This document shows positions 33,282 through 43,046 of a DNA stretch of 64,000 bases, piece by piece. Position numbers and translations under genes: made by a program. This DNA is from Coccinella septempunctata. Lineage: Eukaryota; Arthropoda; Insecta; Coleoptera; Coccinellidae. The stretch spans positions 11,162,501 to 11,226,500 of the forward strand of contig NC_058191.1 of NCBI RefSeq assembly GCF_907165205.1, in the 5' to 3' direction. Each line of letters starts with the position of its first letter. The stretch's first letter is position 1. The notes under the pieces are model-generated. The model was not told the DNA's origin and ran no database searches. It worked only from the letters and a program-made list of their open reading frames with translations.

Positions 33282-33691
33282 CAAATCATGCATCAATGCA
33301 GTGGAAACGAAAATACTCTGGGATGGACACCTTTGAACAATACGACAATTTTATATCTTAAAGTTTGAGAATGATCAGGTAGTAATTGCAGGAGATAAAG
33401 ACCTGAAATACTTGCCACGTAAACAAGAAAAGACGTTCTTATCCAGATTGGGGATTAAAAATCATTCTGTAAAAAACTAAATACCTTTGTATAGGAGACG
33501 AATTGAGTAATCTAGACATTGGAGAAGCAGAAAAAATACAATCATGCATATGTATTTGGGAATAATGTTCGAACTGAAAGAAAAAGAAATGAGGATAAGA
33601 ATAACAGGAGCGAGAAAAGTAATTATACCTATGCTTGAATGAAATACTATGGAATAAAAATTTAACAAGATCTCGAAACTTATTATTATTA

Positions 33692-33917
33692 CTAGCTGAC
33701 CCGGCAAACGTTGTTTTGCCATATACATAATTTCCTAGTCTAAAAAATAAAAAAAAAATTTAGGGGTGGACTACCCCTAACATAGGGGGATGAAAAATAG
33801 ATGTTGGCCGATTCTCATAGATACCGGATAAGCACAAAAAATTTCATCAAAATCGGTCAAGCCGTTTCGGAGGAGTATGGCAACGAAAACTGTGACACGA
33901 GAATTTTATATATTAGA
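33692..33917 (-). mobile_element. 226-bp non-autonomous Helitron
   Basis: On the minus strand it starts TCTAATATATAAAATTCTCG and ends GCCGGGTCAGCTAG. It sits between A (33691, read as T) and T (33918, read as A), that is in an AT dinucleotide without duplication, as Helitrons do. It lies inside the (TAA)n tail of the LINE to its right. A GC-rich segment before the end (GGGGTAGTCCACCCC) can form a hairpin. It shares its 3' end with the element at 11187-11524. Confidence 0.8.
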
Positions 33918-34047
33918 TTATTACAATGGCAAGAGTAAAGGTAAACCTATAAACTCAAAATTAAAAAAAATACAATATGAAACTAAGAGTAACTCAAGAA
34001 GCGATAAATAAAATCGGAACGTTGAATTGATTGGTTGAAAACAAAAA

Positions 34048-34410
34048 CTATCGCTGTCGCTGGCTGGACCATTTATCCAGAGAGTTCTTAAAGGAGTTCA
34101 CTGATCGCGACGAAACAATCCTATCCGGAAGTCGATTCCACGCCTCAAACACTCTGTTGGGGAGGAAGTTGAGCCTCGGTGTGGTAATAAATTTTTCCTT
34201 GGCAAGTTTGTAGCGGTGTCCCCTCAATAATCGGTTCCGGTTGAGTGGGAAGAGGTGAGTCATGTCCAATCCAAAGAGGGAATGAAGTGCTCTGTAAGTT
34301 ATTATCAAGTCTCCCCTTTCCCTGCGCTCCAAAAAGGAGGGAAACCAAACAACCGCAGCCTTGTCTGGTAGTCCGGGCGATTTCTGCCAAATGGTATACG
34401 GGTGTTCCAT
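34048..34410 (-). CDS. CR1-like LINE, C-terminal block
   Basis: A 120-codon frame: SFLERRERGDLIITYRALHS, LFPLNRNRLLRGHRYKLAKE, then WNRLPDRIVSSRSVNSFKNS and LDKW before the stop. This is the conserved tail found after the RT in CR1-type LINEs; its exact role is unknown. It overlaps in another frame with the preceding segment (34742-34305, LSTLHTYVRPILEYAGPVWW), so a frameshift separates them. Complete at its C-terminus. Confidence 0.8.
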   Translation of the reverse strand: MEHPYTIWQKSPGLPDKAAVVWFPSFLERRERGDLIITYRALHSLFGLDMTHLFPLNRNRLLRGHRYKLAKEKFITTPRLNFLPNRVFEAWNRLPDRIVSSRSVNSFKNSLDKWSSQRQR

Positions 34411-34449
34411 CGCTGCACGGATTCTAAAAGTTGCTGGTCGCCCCTCAGA

Positions 34450-35631
34450 TTAGCCCACCAAACGGGACCAGCATACTCTAAGATAGGACGCACATATGTA
34501 TGTAGTGTAGAGAGCCTTGCTTGTTGCTTTATCACATCCAGCGAACGTTTTAGACAGTTGGTAGGTAAAATGTCTCGCTCTTGACACAGCAGTTGAAATG
34601 TGCTTGGACCAACTCGAATCATCAGTGACGGTAACACCCAGGTCGCAATGCTGAGAGACGCTACGTATTCTCTCCCGGGCGATATAGTAGGGAATCTTAG
34701 GGTTACCCCTGCCGATATGAAGAATGCAACACTTTTCGACATTTAGAGGCAACAACCACTCCTCACACCACTCGGAAAGCCTTCCGAGGTCATCCTGAAG
34801 ACATCCCGTATTAACTAATGGGCAATTATAAAGTTTCGTGTCGTCAGCAAACATCGCGCAACTTGATCGAAAAAGACGAGGAAGATCAGAAGTATACAAT
34901 AGGAAAAGGAGAGGTCCCAAAACTGAACCCTGGGGGACCCCACTGAGAACACTCACATCTGAGGAGGAAAAATAACCACCGACTCTCACCCGGAAAGTAC
35001 GGTGGGACAGAAATGATCCGATCCAAGAAAGCAAAGGGCCCCTCACTCCCAAGTGTTCAAGTTTACGCAGGAGTCGGCGATGGGGGACACGATCAAATGC
35101 CCGTGCGAAGTCGAGGTAAACAACATCCACCGCTTTACCAGAATCAACCCACCTGGTCCAATCGTCAACGCAGGTCAATAAGTTTGTGATCGTGGACCTA
35201 CCTGGAAGAAACCCATGTTGTTCTTTGGGGATTATATTATTTTGCAGGGCATACTCCATCAATCTATCACTGATAATTCTTTCGAGCACTTTGCAAACAC
35301 TGGATGTTAAACTTACTGGTCTGTAGTTGCGAGCCGAAAGCTTGTCGCCCTTTTTGAAAATAGGTGTAACAGACGCCGACAACCAGTCCAAGGGTAGCGA
35401 GGATGTCCGAAGAGAATAGGAGAATATAATAGAGATTGGCTCGGCCAAAGCATCGGCGCAGGAATGAAGCAGCTGTGAAGAAATGCCATCACGACCAGGG
35501 GAGGAGTGCTTCTTTACCTTGGAAAGGTAACCAAGAACCAGTTCTCTGCTCACGTCGACCCCCGATATCTCATCGTCAGTACGTGGAAAATTAGGACTGG
35601 GAATAACACCACCTGAGTAAGGTTCTCGCAA
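34450..35631 (-). CDS. CR1-like LINE reverse transcriptase
   Basis: A 393-codon open frame covering the whole RT palm: HSSPGRDGISSQLLHSCADA, VTPIFKKGDKLSARNYRPVS (fingers), EQHGFLPGRSTITNLL, VYLDFARAFDRVPH (motif A), VLSGVPQGSVLGPLLFLLYT (motif B), MFADDTKLYN (motif C), LNVEKCCILHIG and DLGVTVTDDSSWSKHI. All catalytic Asp residues are present. The frame shifts at both ends: the linker lies in the next entry and the thumb/C-terminus in other frames. The element is therefore dead, but recently enough that the RT core is intact. Confidence 0.88.
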   Translation of the reverse strand: MREPYSGGVIPSPNFPRTDDEISGVDVSRELVLGYLSKVKKHSSPGRDGISSQLLHSCADALAEPISIIFSYSLRTSSLPLDWLSASVTPIFKKGDKLSARNYRPVSLTSSVCKVLERIISDRLMEYALQNNIIPKEQHGFLPGRSTITNLLTCVDDWTRWVDSGKAVDVVYLDFARAFDRVPHRRLLRKLEHLGVRGPLLSWIGSFLSHRTFRVRVGGYFSSSDVSVLSGVPQGSVLGPLLFLLYTSDLPRLFRSSCAMFADDTKLYNCPLVNTGCLQDDLGRLSEWCEEWLLPLNVEKCCILHIGRGNPKIPYYIARERIRSVSQHCDLGVTVTDDSSWSKHISTAVSRARHFTYQLSKTFAGCDKATSKALYTTYICASYLRVCWSRLVG

Positions 35632-36074
35632 GGCTCCCCAGAAGAGTCACGTACGAAGGGTATTCCCACCTTGCTGTTCATAGAAGAACGAAGATATTTA
35701 TAAAGTTTTTTCTTATTCTTGGAGCAGACCAAATCGTGTTCAAAATTTTTCTTGGCTTGTTGATTTGTAGATGATACGACGTTGGAATATGAACGGTGGT
35801 TACGGTTATCCTCATCTGCTCTGCTGCGTAAGTAACGTTGCCATAATGATTTTTTCCTACGGATCATATTCAGTATCGACTGTCTTATCCATGGTTCCAA
35901 AGGATTGAATTTCTCCATGTAGAAAGTGGTACAAATAGATACCACATCATTGATTATATCGGTGAACACCCCCCAGGCATCCTCCATGGACGGTTGTGAA
36001 GAGATAATGGTATACCAGTCATAGCCCAACAGTATCTCGCTCGCTTGATTGAATTTTATACGACTTCTCATCAT
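35550..36074 (-). CDS. CR1-like LINE, endonuclease-RT linker
   Basis: A 174-codon frame with no catalytic domain. It contains WIRQSILNMIRRKKSLWQRY and ANRNH-like basic segments typical of the region between endonuclease and RT in LINE ORF2. It ends by frameshift into the RT entry, overlapping it by about 80 bp. The upstream endonuclease is reduced to a few dozen residues before the element stops at 36155. Confidence 0.75.
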   Translation of the reverse strand: MMRSRIKFNQASEILLGYDWYTIISSQPSMEDAWGVFTDIINDVVSICTTFYMEKFNPLEPWIRQSILNMIRRKKSLWQRYLRSRADEDNRNHRSYSNVVSSTNQQAKKNFEHDLVCSKNKKKLYKYLRSSMNSKVGIPFVRDSSGEPCENLTQVVLFPVLIFHVLTMRYRGST

Positions 36075-36155
36075 CAGATTTTCCTATAGCAGGTGAATAT
36101 TCAATTTCGAAGATGGTGTTGGGATCAGAAGTGATGAACATCTCTAACAAAATGG

Positions 36156-36543
36156 GAAGGTGTCCGTGAAGTTAGCACACACTTTTTTGAATAATTTTCG
36201 ATAATTCTTGTTGCTCTCGTTAGTAACTATTTGTAATACGATAATTTTTGTTTGTATCTTAAAGATAGTGGCAGAAAAACACTACATTCCGCTGAGTGTT
36301 AACATCATGCGCACCCACTTCTCGATTTTTCGCGAAAAAATACAGTTGGAAAGTCCATCTTTAGTATCTAACATAGATATTTCATTAATCTATGGTATCT
36401 AACTATTCGTAACACAAAAATTTTTGTTTGTAACATATAATGAGAAAATGACGAAGTTAGCACCCACAATTTCGTAAATTCTCCAATTTTTTTGCTTTCA
36501 ATAGCACTTCGTTAGTAACTAATTTGTAACGCCAAAATTTTCG
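36156..36543 (-). repeat. Left half of an inverted ~130-bp repeat array
   Basis: Contains minus-oriented units with GAAGTTAGCACCCAC, CGTTAGTAACTAATTTGTAA and CGATTTTTCGCGAAAA. The same units lie in opposite orientation at 40647-41340. The outer end reads GGTGTCCGTGAAGTTAGCAC. The full-length LINE separates the two halves, so before that insertion this was a foldback structure of about 1.1 kb. Confidence 0.75.
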
Positions 36544-36579
36544 TACTATTGGAAGCAAAATATCAATCATCAAGCGGCG

Positions 36580-37647
36580 ATGGCGGGTGCACGCGGAATT
36601 TGTTGCTCTCGATGTTCAGAGAAAATTGATAGATATAAAGATTCAATACTTTGCGTAAATTGTGAAAGAAGTTATCATATCGAATGTGTCAAGATATCAG
36701 TGGAAGATTTCAGCCGAATTCGTCAAGATGGAAGTGTTAGTGAGTGGAGATGCAATGATTGCTCCCAGTCAAAGAGTACAATGGAGATCATGGAGCAATT
36801 GTCAGACTCTGCTGGATTTCTAGTTACCAAGGAAGAATTGCTAAATTTGAAATTGGAGATTGTGAGTGATATTACTTCAGTCTTCAAAAATGAGTTAAAG
36901 GACTTGAGGAAATTGGTTAATTCGCAAAATAAACAAATTGCCGATTTAAAAAAGGAGATTGATAATCTCAGAAATGATAAAGTTGTTATCAGAGCGGGAC
37001 ATGTGGATACTCCGTATGTCCCACCCGCTCGGAATGCCGTATGTGAGTCATTCCTAACTGAAACAGAAGGTAAACAAACCGAGCTACGAAATTCTAACCA
37101 GATTGTCGATATTGACACATTAAAGACAGCCGAAGCGGAAAATTCAGGTTTGACATCAGCCAGCAATAACAACCCAAATATAAACAAAGGAGATTTGACA
37201 GAATATACAGAAAGAGAAGATCTTGCAACGAAGTGGACAACAGTGACAAGAAGGGAAAGAAAAACAAAGAAAAGCAGTGAATCTGAATCGACTCGAAATA
37301 CAGTACATAGGAAAACAAGAAGGAGTATTTTATGCACCGGAGACAATAAACTAGACGATAAGATAAAAGGCGCCATTAGGAGAAAATGGATTTACGTGGG
37401 AAGAATTGCCGGTTCTGATGTAACAGCTCAAGATGTGAGGAACTTCCTTTCGAATCTTCCTGGATATGAAACAATTGAAATAAATAAATTAACAACGAAA
37501 GGTACAAACTCGGCTTTCAGTATTGGAGTGCCTGAAGGTGAGTTGTATGAAAAACTTAACGAACCTACTTTCTGGCCTAGTGGTGTAACACTGAGAGAAT
37601 TCAACTTTACAAATTTTTTTCGAAAACCATTAAATTCAATAAAGTGA
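36580..37647 (+). CDS. LINE ORF1 protein with PHD finger
   Basis: 355 residues. Residues 9-61 form a PHD-type zinc finger: C9/C12, C25/C28, H33/C36, C58/C61 with the usual Trp (W56) before the last pair. A coiled coil follows at about 85-135 (LKDLRKLVNSQNKQIADLKK), then a low-complexity polar stretch, a basic segment (RRERKTKKSSESES) and a conserved C-terminal region (about 275-350: WIYVGRIAGSD, TAQDVRNFL, NSAFSIGVP, FWPSGVTLREFNF) with an RRM-like look. ORF1 proteins coat LINE RNA and act in target choice; the PHD finger may contact chromatin, which is inference. The ATG is preceded by a short leader. The frame ends TGA, overlapping ORF2. Confidence 0.85.
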   Translation: MAGARGICCSRCSEKIDRYKDSILCVNCERSYHIECVKISVEDFSRIRQDGSVSEWRCNDCSQSKSTMEIMEQLSDSAGFLVTKEELLNLKLEIVSDITSVFKNELKDLRKLVNSQNKQIADLKKEIDNLRNDKVVIRAGHVDTPYVPPARNAVCESFLTETEGKQTELRNSNQIVDIDTLKTAEAENSGLTSASNNNPNINKGDLTEYTEREDLATKWTTVTRRERKTKKSSESESTRNTVHRKTRRSILCTGDNKLDDKIKGAIRRKWIYVGRIAGSDVTAQDVRNFLSNLPGYETIEINKLTTKGTNSAFSIGVPEGELYEKLNEPTFWPSGVTLREFNFTNFFRKPLNSIK

Positions 37648-40517
37648 AGAAAAATATTGAACTTTGTCTCTTTCACCAGAATATCCAGGCCATTAGTACT
37701 TCACATTTTAAGCTTGAACAGACTTTAATAAAACATAACGTCGATTTTTTATGTATTACCGAACATTGGCAGGACAGGGAGGAGATAATGAACTACATTC
37801 CTGAAGGATATAAGTTAACATCAGAATATAGCAGAGAGAAAGGTCATCATGGAGGCTGTGCTATCATCGTCAAAGAAGAATTCCATTATTCAGAGAGAAT
37901 TGACTTTAAGACTTTCAGTGATTTCGGATCTATCGAGTGCTGTGCCACACTTGTGACAGTCAGCTCTGAGAAGAAGTTGCTGATAATCTGTGTATATCGG
38001 CCTACCACCCGGCCCCTAAGTAAAATCGAGGTTTTCTTCGAAAAATTTAATGGAATTCTTGACCAGTGCCTCATGGAAAATATTCCCTTTATAATTGCAG
38101 GGGATTTCAATGTTAATATTTTGTCCTCCACAGATGAGACTAATATATTTCTATCTATTCTAGAAACATACAATCTGACGGTGACTAATCGTGAGCCCAC
38201 TCGTATAACTCCACACTCGGCCACCTGCCTTGATAATGTAATATCTAATCTGGAGGGCACTACAACTGTCCAGGAAGAGCATATGGCTGATCACTCGGGG
38301 CTTAAATTCATTTTTCAGAATGGACCATTACCTCTTGAGTCAGTAGTGAAGAAAAAGGTGAGAATATTTAATGACAACACACACCAACATTTTGAATGTC
38401 TACTCAAGAAGGCGGACTGGTCTAGTGTTTACCTTCTGCCAGAAAATAATGTGGATGAAATGTGGAATTCCTTTTCCGAAATTTTCGGCATGATTTATAG
38501 TATTGCTTTTCCGGTGAGGACAGTAAACAGGAGCAAGAAAAACAAATTTCAGAACTCTCCAGAGGTTAAATCATGGAAGCGGTTAGCGGATGCTCTGTTT
38601 GTGGTTTCTAGGTATAGACCCGACATGATGGAAAATTATAGATATGCAAAATACAGATACGATAAAGCAATTATTTATAATAAACAATTTCATTATAGGA
38701 GGATCATTGATGGAGCTGATAATAAATCGAGCGCAGTCTGGAATGTCATAAGGCAGATAACCAAGAAGAAGAGGACATCTGATGCCAAACTCCCAGCGCT
38801 AAGCGAAGAAGGTAATCTGGCGGAGGCTGCAGATGCATTCAATAGATTCTTTACGAATCTCCCACCGAGACAAACTGGAGGCCCAGAGGTCAATGTTAAC
38901 AGCGCTATTCCAGAACGAACACATAAATCCCTCTATCTATTCGACGTTACTGAATCAGAAATATTGTCAGTTGTAAAAAATATGAAGAACAAGAATAGTT
39001 GTGGTCATGATGGTGTCCCTATGACTGTAATCAAACGACATATTTCAAATATTTTAAGACCTCTTTGTTATATAATCAACTGTTCTTTCAGGGGCGGCAT
39101 TTTTCCGGATTCTTTCAAGCTATCACTGGTTAAACCCTGTTATAAGAAAGGTGACATAAATTTGCTCTCCAACTATAGACCAATCTGCTTAACTACAGCA
39201 TTTGCTAAGATTTTCGAGAAAGTACTTGCCAAGCGAATTCTGAAGTTCTTCCAAAAATTTGAAATTTTATCTAGGAAACAACATGGTTTCATCCCGGGAC
39301 GCGGCACTGAGACTGCCATTTTCGAGGTCCTATGGCAGATTACACTCACTCTCGAGCGAGGAGAGATACCAGCAGGACTCTTTGTTGACCTATCCAAAGC
39401 ATTTGATTATGTTGACCATAGACGCCTGCTAATGAAGCTGGAGAGATTTGGTATTAGGGGGTTACCACTCAAGCTTTTTGAAAGCTATCTTGGCAACAGA
39501 AGACAGGCTGTCGTTTTGGACTCGCCTGGGGGGCGGCATATGTCATCTGAGGCCTCTGTTCTGGAGGGTATCTTTCAAGGCACAATATTGGGGCCGATCC
39601 TCTTTGTGGTCTATATAGATGATCTACCCACAAGGATTCAGGATGAGAATTACGTGGTTGATATGCCGGTGCGTCGGGATGCTTGCTTATTTGCGGATGA
39701 TACAAATGTCATAGTGAGTGGTGACAATATTGAGACCCTATCAGAAAACATACGAGAAACAATGCAGCGTATTCAGGGTTGGTGCACGGAAAACAAGTTG
39801 AATCTGAATGCAGACAAAACCAACATTGTCATATTTTCTAACATTAGAACTAATCTATTATTTCCAGAGAAGATTACACTTGGTGATGGTGAGGTTCCTG
39901 TTAATCAGAATACCAAACTGCTAGGCGTAATGATTGAAAGTAATCTGGGATGGACGTTGCACTGTGATGCCTTAGTATCCAGGTTGAATTCCGTCATTTA
40001 TACGTTCAAGATATTGAGAGATCAAGTCGATGTGGATACCTTAAAAACGGTATACTTCGCAAATTTCCAGTCTCTGCTGGCTTATGGGCTCATATTCTGG
40101 GGAGGTGGATCACAGGAGGAACGTGTATTCATTGTACAGAAAAAGGCACTGCGGACAATGTTTAGAATGAGCTACAGGACATCATGTAGGAACATTTTTA
40201 AAGCGCAGAATATTATGACTCTTCCCGGCCTTTATATATACAGAACCATGCTTTTTATGCACAAAAATAAGAATTACTTTCAGGATTTTGAAAACACGAA
40301 TAATACAAGGAGAAAGTTCGCATACTTCTTTCCCACTCATAAGTTATCTCTCACCGAACATAATCCTATGTACACAGCAATAAAACTTTTTAACTTTCTC
40401 CCGAAACACATAAGGGACATTAAGGAATACATTACTTTTCGTAAATCACTTCACCGACTCATCATGAATATTGAACCTTATTCGATTTCTGAATTTAAGT
40501 GCGCCTGTGAGCGCTGA
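37644..40517 (+). CDS. LINE ORF2: AP-endonuclease and reverse transcriptase
   Basis: 957 residues. The N-terminal endonuclease (about 1-235) shows LFHQN, ITEHW, GGCAII, VYRPTT, AGDFNVN (GDFN at 153-156), SATCLDNV and DHSGL, the metal-binding and catalytic blocks of AP-type LINE nucleases. After a linker comes the RT: CGHDGVPMTV (about 453), CYKKGDINLLSNYRPI, KQHGFIPGRGTETA, LFVDLSKAFDYVDH (motif A), LEGIFQGTILGPILFVVYID (motif B), LFADDTNV (motif C, FADD at 683-686). A C-terminal extension has RMSYRTSCRNIF and IMTLPGLYIYRTML. It nicks DNA and primes cDNA synthesis at the target. The frame opens at GTG (37644) overlapping the ORF1 stop; no nearby ATG exists, so initiation is probably by coupling to ORF1. 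Confidence 0.92.
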   Translation: MKKNIELCLFHQNIQAISTSHFKLEQTLIKHNVDFLCITEHWQDREEIMNYIPEGYKLTSEYSREKGHHGGCAIIVKEEFHYSERIDFKTFSDFGSIECCATLVTVSSEKKLLIICVYRPTTRPLSKIEVFFEKFNGILDQCLMENIPFIIAGDFNVNILSSTDETNIFLSILETYNLTVTNREPTRITPHSATCLDNVISNLEGTTTVQEEHMADHSGLKFIFQNGPLPLESVVKKKVRIFNDNTHQHFECLLKKADWSSVYLLPENNVDEMWNSFSEIFGMIYSIAFPVRTVNRSKKNKFQNSPEVKSWKRLADALFVVSRYRPDMMENYRYAKYRYDKAIIYNKQFHYRRIIDGADNKSSAVWNVIRQITKKKRTSDAKLPALSEEGNLAEAADAFNRFFTNLPPRQTGGPEVNVNSAIPERTHKSLYLFDVTESEILSVVKNMKNKNSCGHDGVPMTVIKRHISNILRPLCYIINCSFRGGIFPDSFKLSLVKPCYKKGDINLLSNYRPICLTTAFAKIFEKVLAKRILKFFQKFEILSRKQHGFIPGRGTETAIFEVLWQITLTLERGEIPAGLFVDLSKAFDYVDHRRLLMKLERFGIRGLPLKLFESYLGNRRQAVVLDSPGGRHMSSEASVLEGIFQGTILGPILFVVYIDDLPTRIQDENYVVDMPVRRDACLFADDTNVIVSGDNIETLSENIRETMQRIQGWCTENKLNLNADKTNIVIFSNIRTNLLFPEKITLGDGEVPVNQNTKLLGVMIESNLGWTLHCDALVSRLNSVIYTFKILRDQVDVDTLKTVYFANFQSLLAYGLIFWGGGSQEERVFIVQKKALRTMFRMSYRTSCRNIFKAQNIMTLPGLYIYRTMLFMHKNKNYFQDFENTNNTRRKFAYFFPTHKLSLTEHNPMYTAIKLFNFLPKHIRDIKEYITFRKSLHRLIMNIEPYSISEFKCACER

Positions 40518-40646
40518 AGCAGATTTTCTTGTTCTCTGGAGTCTATCAAGCTATGTAATGTTTTCTTTTGACTTGTTTTCTCTTTATTGTCGTGATGATA
40601 ATTTGGAAAATAAATGCATATTATTATTATTATTATTATTATTAAA

Positions 40647-41340
40647 AGAGTGTTTCTCTAACACTATCTTTGGTGTAGAAATAAAAAATAATTACTACTG
40701 AGTAACTAACGAATGCAAATAAATTATGTTCTTTTCCGAATATGTGGGTGCAAACTTCGCATTTTGAGGGTGTCATTTTCCCATTATAGGTTAAGTAACA
40801 AACCTGTTTCCAACTGTATTTTATTTGTCGCGAAAAATCGAACATGGGTGCCCGTGAAGTTAGCACCCATCAGTATAAGATGTTTTTCTACCACTATCGT
40901 TGAGGTACAAAGGAAAATTTTGGTGTTACAAATAGTTACTAACGAATGCAAACTTATTATCTTCATTTTCGAAAAAGTGGGTGCTAACTTCGCATTTTGG
41001 TGGTGCCATTATACCATTATAGATAAGGTTACAAACGGAAATTTAGGCGTTACAAATAGTTACTAACGAAGTGCTATTGGAAGCAAACAAAAACTGAATA
41101 ATTTTCAAAAACATGGGTGCTAATTTTGCGTTTTGTGGGTATCGTTTTCCCATTAGAGGTAAGGTTACGAACAGAAATTTTTGAGTTACAAATAGTTACC
41201 AACGATGGTCTTTTCAACTGTATTTTATTTTTCGCGAAAAATCGAAAAGTGGTTTCCAGTGAACTTAGGACCCTACGAGTGCGATGTTTTTTTAACACTA
41301 TCTTTGGGGTACAAATGAAAATTTTGGTGTTGTGGAATCT
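40647..41340 (+). repeat. Right half of an inverted ~130-bp repeat array
   Basis: About five units, each with a GTGGGTGCTAACTTCGC-like start (near 40744, 40850, 40978, 41112, 41250) and ACAAATAGTTACTAACGA inside. Alternate units carry TATTTTTCGCGAAAAATCGA. The periods vary from about 105 to 138 bp. Opposite in orientation to 36156-36543. Confidence 0.8.
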
Positions 41341-41344
41341 CCAT

Positions 41345-43040
41345 CTTTTCCCTTTCATACAAGCAACCTTCCTCTATCCCATAAAAATTACCGTAGGATC
41401 ATCACCTGATCCCAAAATAATAGCTATTAATACGATTTAAGGCACATTTATTGAAGTATTCCATGAGGAATATTCCTTAGAAACTACACCTTGTATAGTT
41501 AGTAGGTTTAGAAGTCTTTCTGAAGATTCCACTTCATAAAAGGTGAAGAAGAAAAAGAATATTATGAGTTTATAAAATTCGATAACACTGCTCCTGAGCT
41601 TTTCGAAACGATCTGTATGTATGAAGAACTCAAACTTAATATTCCTAAAAAATTTTTTCACAAACTGCAATTCGAAAGCTACGAAGATAACTCACAGAAT
41701 TTCAAATTATAGTGTGCTCTTAGGTGTTCTATAAAAAAACTTTCTAATTTCACTCTCTATACAAGTGAGCCTGCCATATTTTATTATTGAATTATTGAGG
41801 ACTGATTTCATTCGACCACTTTTTCTTTAACTCTTCTTTTTCAGCATAAAGGGCATACCTACAGTCATTTTGGCGGACATCCTGTACACGTGTTCTGATT
41901 TATGAAGAAAAATACATATTCGGGATTAATGTCGCATTATGAATGATATCGACATTAAAAAAACATAAACAGATTAACTGTATGGAAAAATTGCGAAGAG
42001 TAAGACTTATTCGAATGTTGGATAATGAGAGACTTTCCAATTCTTCTTGATGAACGCCAAGTACAGATAATTCATTACCGGAAAAACTTTTGCAACGACT
42101 CCATTTTCATTAATTCCGGATCAATCAATCTCACTCGACAAGAGGACCTTGTTAACCTCTATTCCTGTCCCATATATCGACATCCTAATGCAGGCGTCGA
42201 CCTAAGCCTGCTCAAATCTTGAGACGAGCAGCTTCCGTAATTAATTTGGAGGAGGCCTGGTCTAATTACAAGGTGAACGCGGCTTAAGGAGATTTTCATG
42301 AGGTGGCATAATTAATTCCGGAGCATAAACAATGACGTTATACGTTTCGAGTTTCATAAGGACTGATAGGTGTGTGCCCATAGTTGATTAAGTTCTTTTG
42401 GTATATGTCATGTTGTGCATTCGAGTAAATTGTAGCTATACTCCACTTTTATTTCAGCACGCGGTTGGCCATGGAAATTTGACACATTGCACTCTGTATG
42501 GTACGAAAATGTGAGGTTATGACGCTTTTGTCAAAAAATTTTTGTGTTTTGAATCAGCGTTATGTTGTCATCATCATCATTGCTGTATCCCGTTACCGAG
42601 AGTAAATTTACAAAAAGACTCAAAAAAAATAAATTATCGTTGAAAACAGACTTAAAATTTCTTAGGGATGATTACGACTGTGTGCCCTCCTGTGACCAAC
42701 CGTGACCTACAGATCCTTCCAAATTTCGGCCATGGATAGTTGTAACGTGACAAATGACCATGTATGGACTTGAGCATGAGAATCTAAGACTGATTTTTCT
42801 CAGGGGAGGCTTGATTCTCCCAGCAACAAGATTCCTTATCGGTTTTTGACAATATATTAAAATGTACGAAATAATGAATACAACAATTTTACAAAATTTC
42901 CAATCTCTCAAATTACATAGTCCTATAATTACTTATCTAAACTATCTCGACTCGAGACAAGATATTTAAAGTGAAGTACTGCGTGCTCAGAGTATCAGTA
43001 CCTACTCCTTGATCTTCAGTATGTGTACTTGAATTGAGGT
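41345..43040. other. Non-coding stretch with small GC-rich block (about 42170-42340)
   Basis: No recognised gene. 41441-41670 is open on the minus strand but low in complexity. The block near 42200-42340 (GCAGCTTCCGTAATTAATTT, TAATTAATTCCGG) contains repeated TAATTA cores, possible homeodomain sites. Confidence 0.35.
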
Positions 43041-43046
43041 AGTTTC

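Larger units (their letters stand above)
33681..36155 (-). mobile_element. CR1-like LINE, 5'-truncated, minus strand
   Basis: Runs from the end of an endonuclease domain near 36150 (LEMFITSDPNTIFEIEYSPA) through the RT to a C-terminal conserved block and a TAA-repeat tail near 33681. It is broken into three main frames (separate entries). Its 5' limit coincides with the start of the ~130-bp repeat array at 36156. A Helitron is inserted in its tail. The C-terminal RGHRYKL..WNRLP..FKNSLD pattern is characteristic of the CR1 group. Confidence 0.85.
36543..40646 (+). mobile_element. Full-length non-LTR retrotransposon
   Basis: About 4.1 kb with a short 5' leader (about 35 bp), two uninterrupted ORFs overlapping by four bases, a 3' UTR of roughly 100 bp and a (TTA)n tail (40619-40646). 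It is the only element in the window without visible coding damage, so it is probably young. Its relatives by C-terminal motif are the copies at 31765-33281 and, more distantly, 26450-28221. The 5' edge is inferred from where the flanking repeat unit stops matching; target duplications were not resolved. Confidence 0.88.

Noticed and set aside
36723..37376. 217-codon minus-strand frame opposite ORF1
   Set aside because: Low-complexity Ser/Phe/Leu antisense of the LINE ORF1; not a gene.
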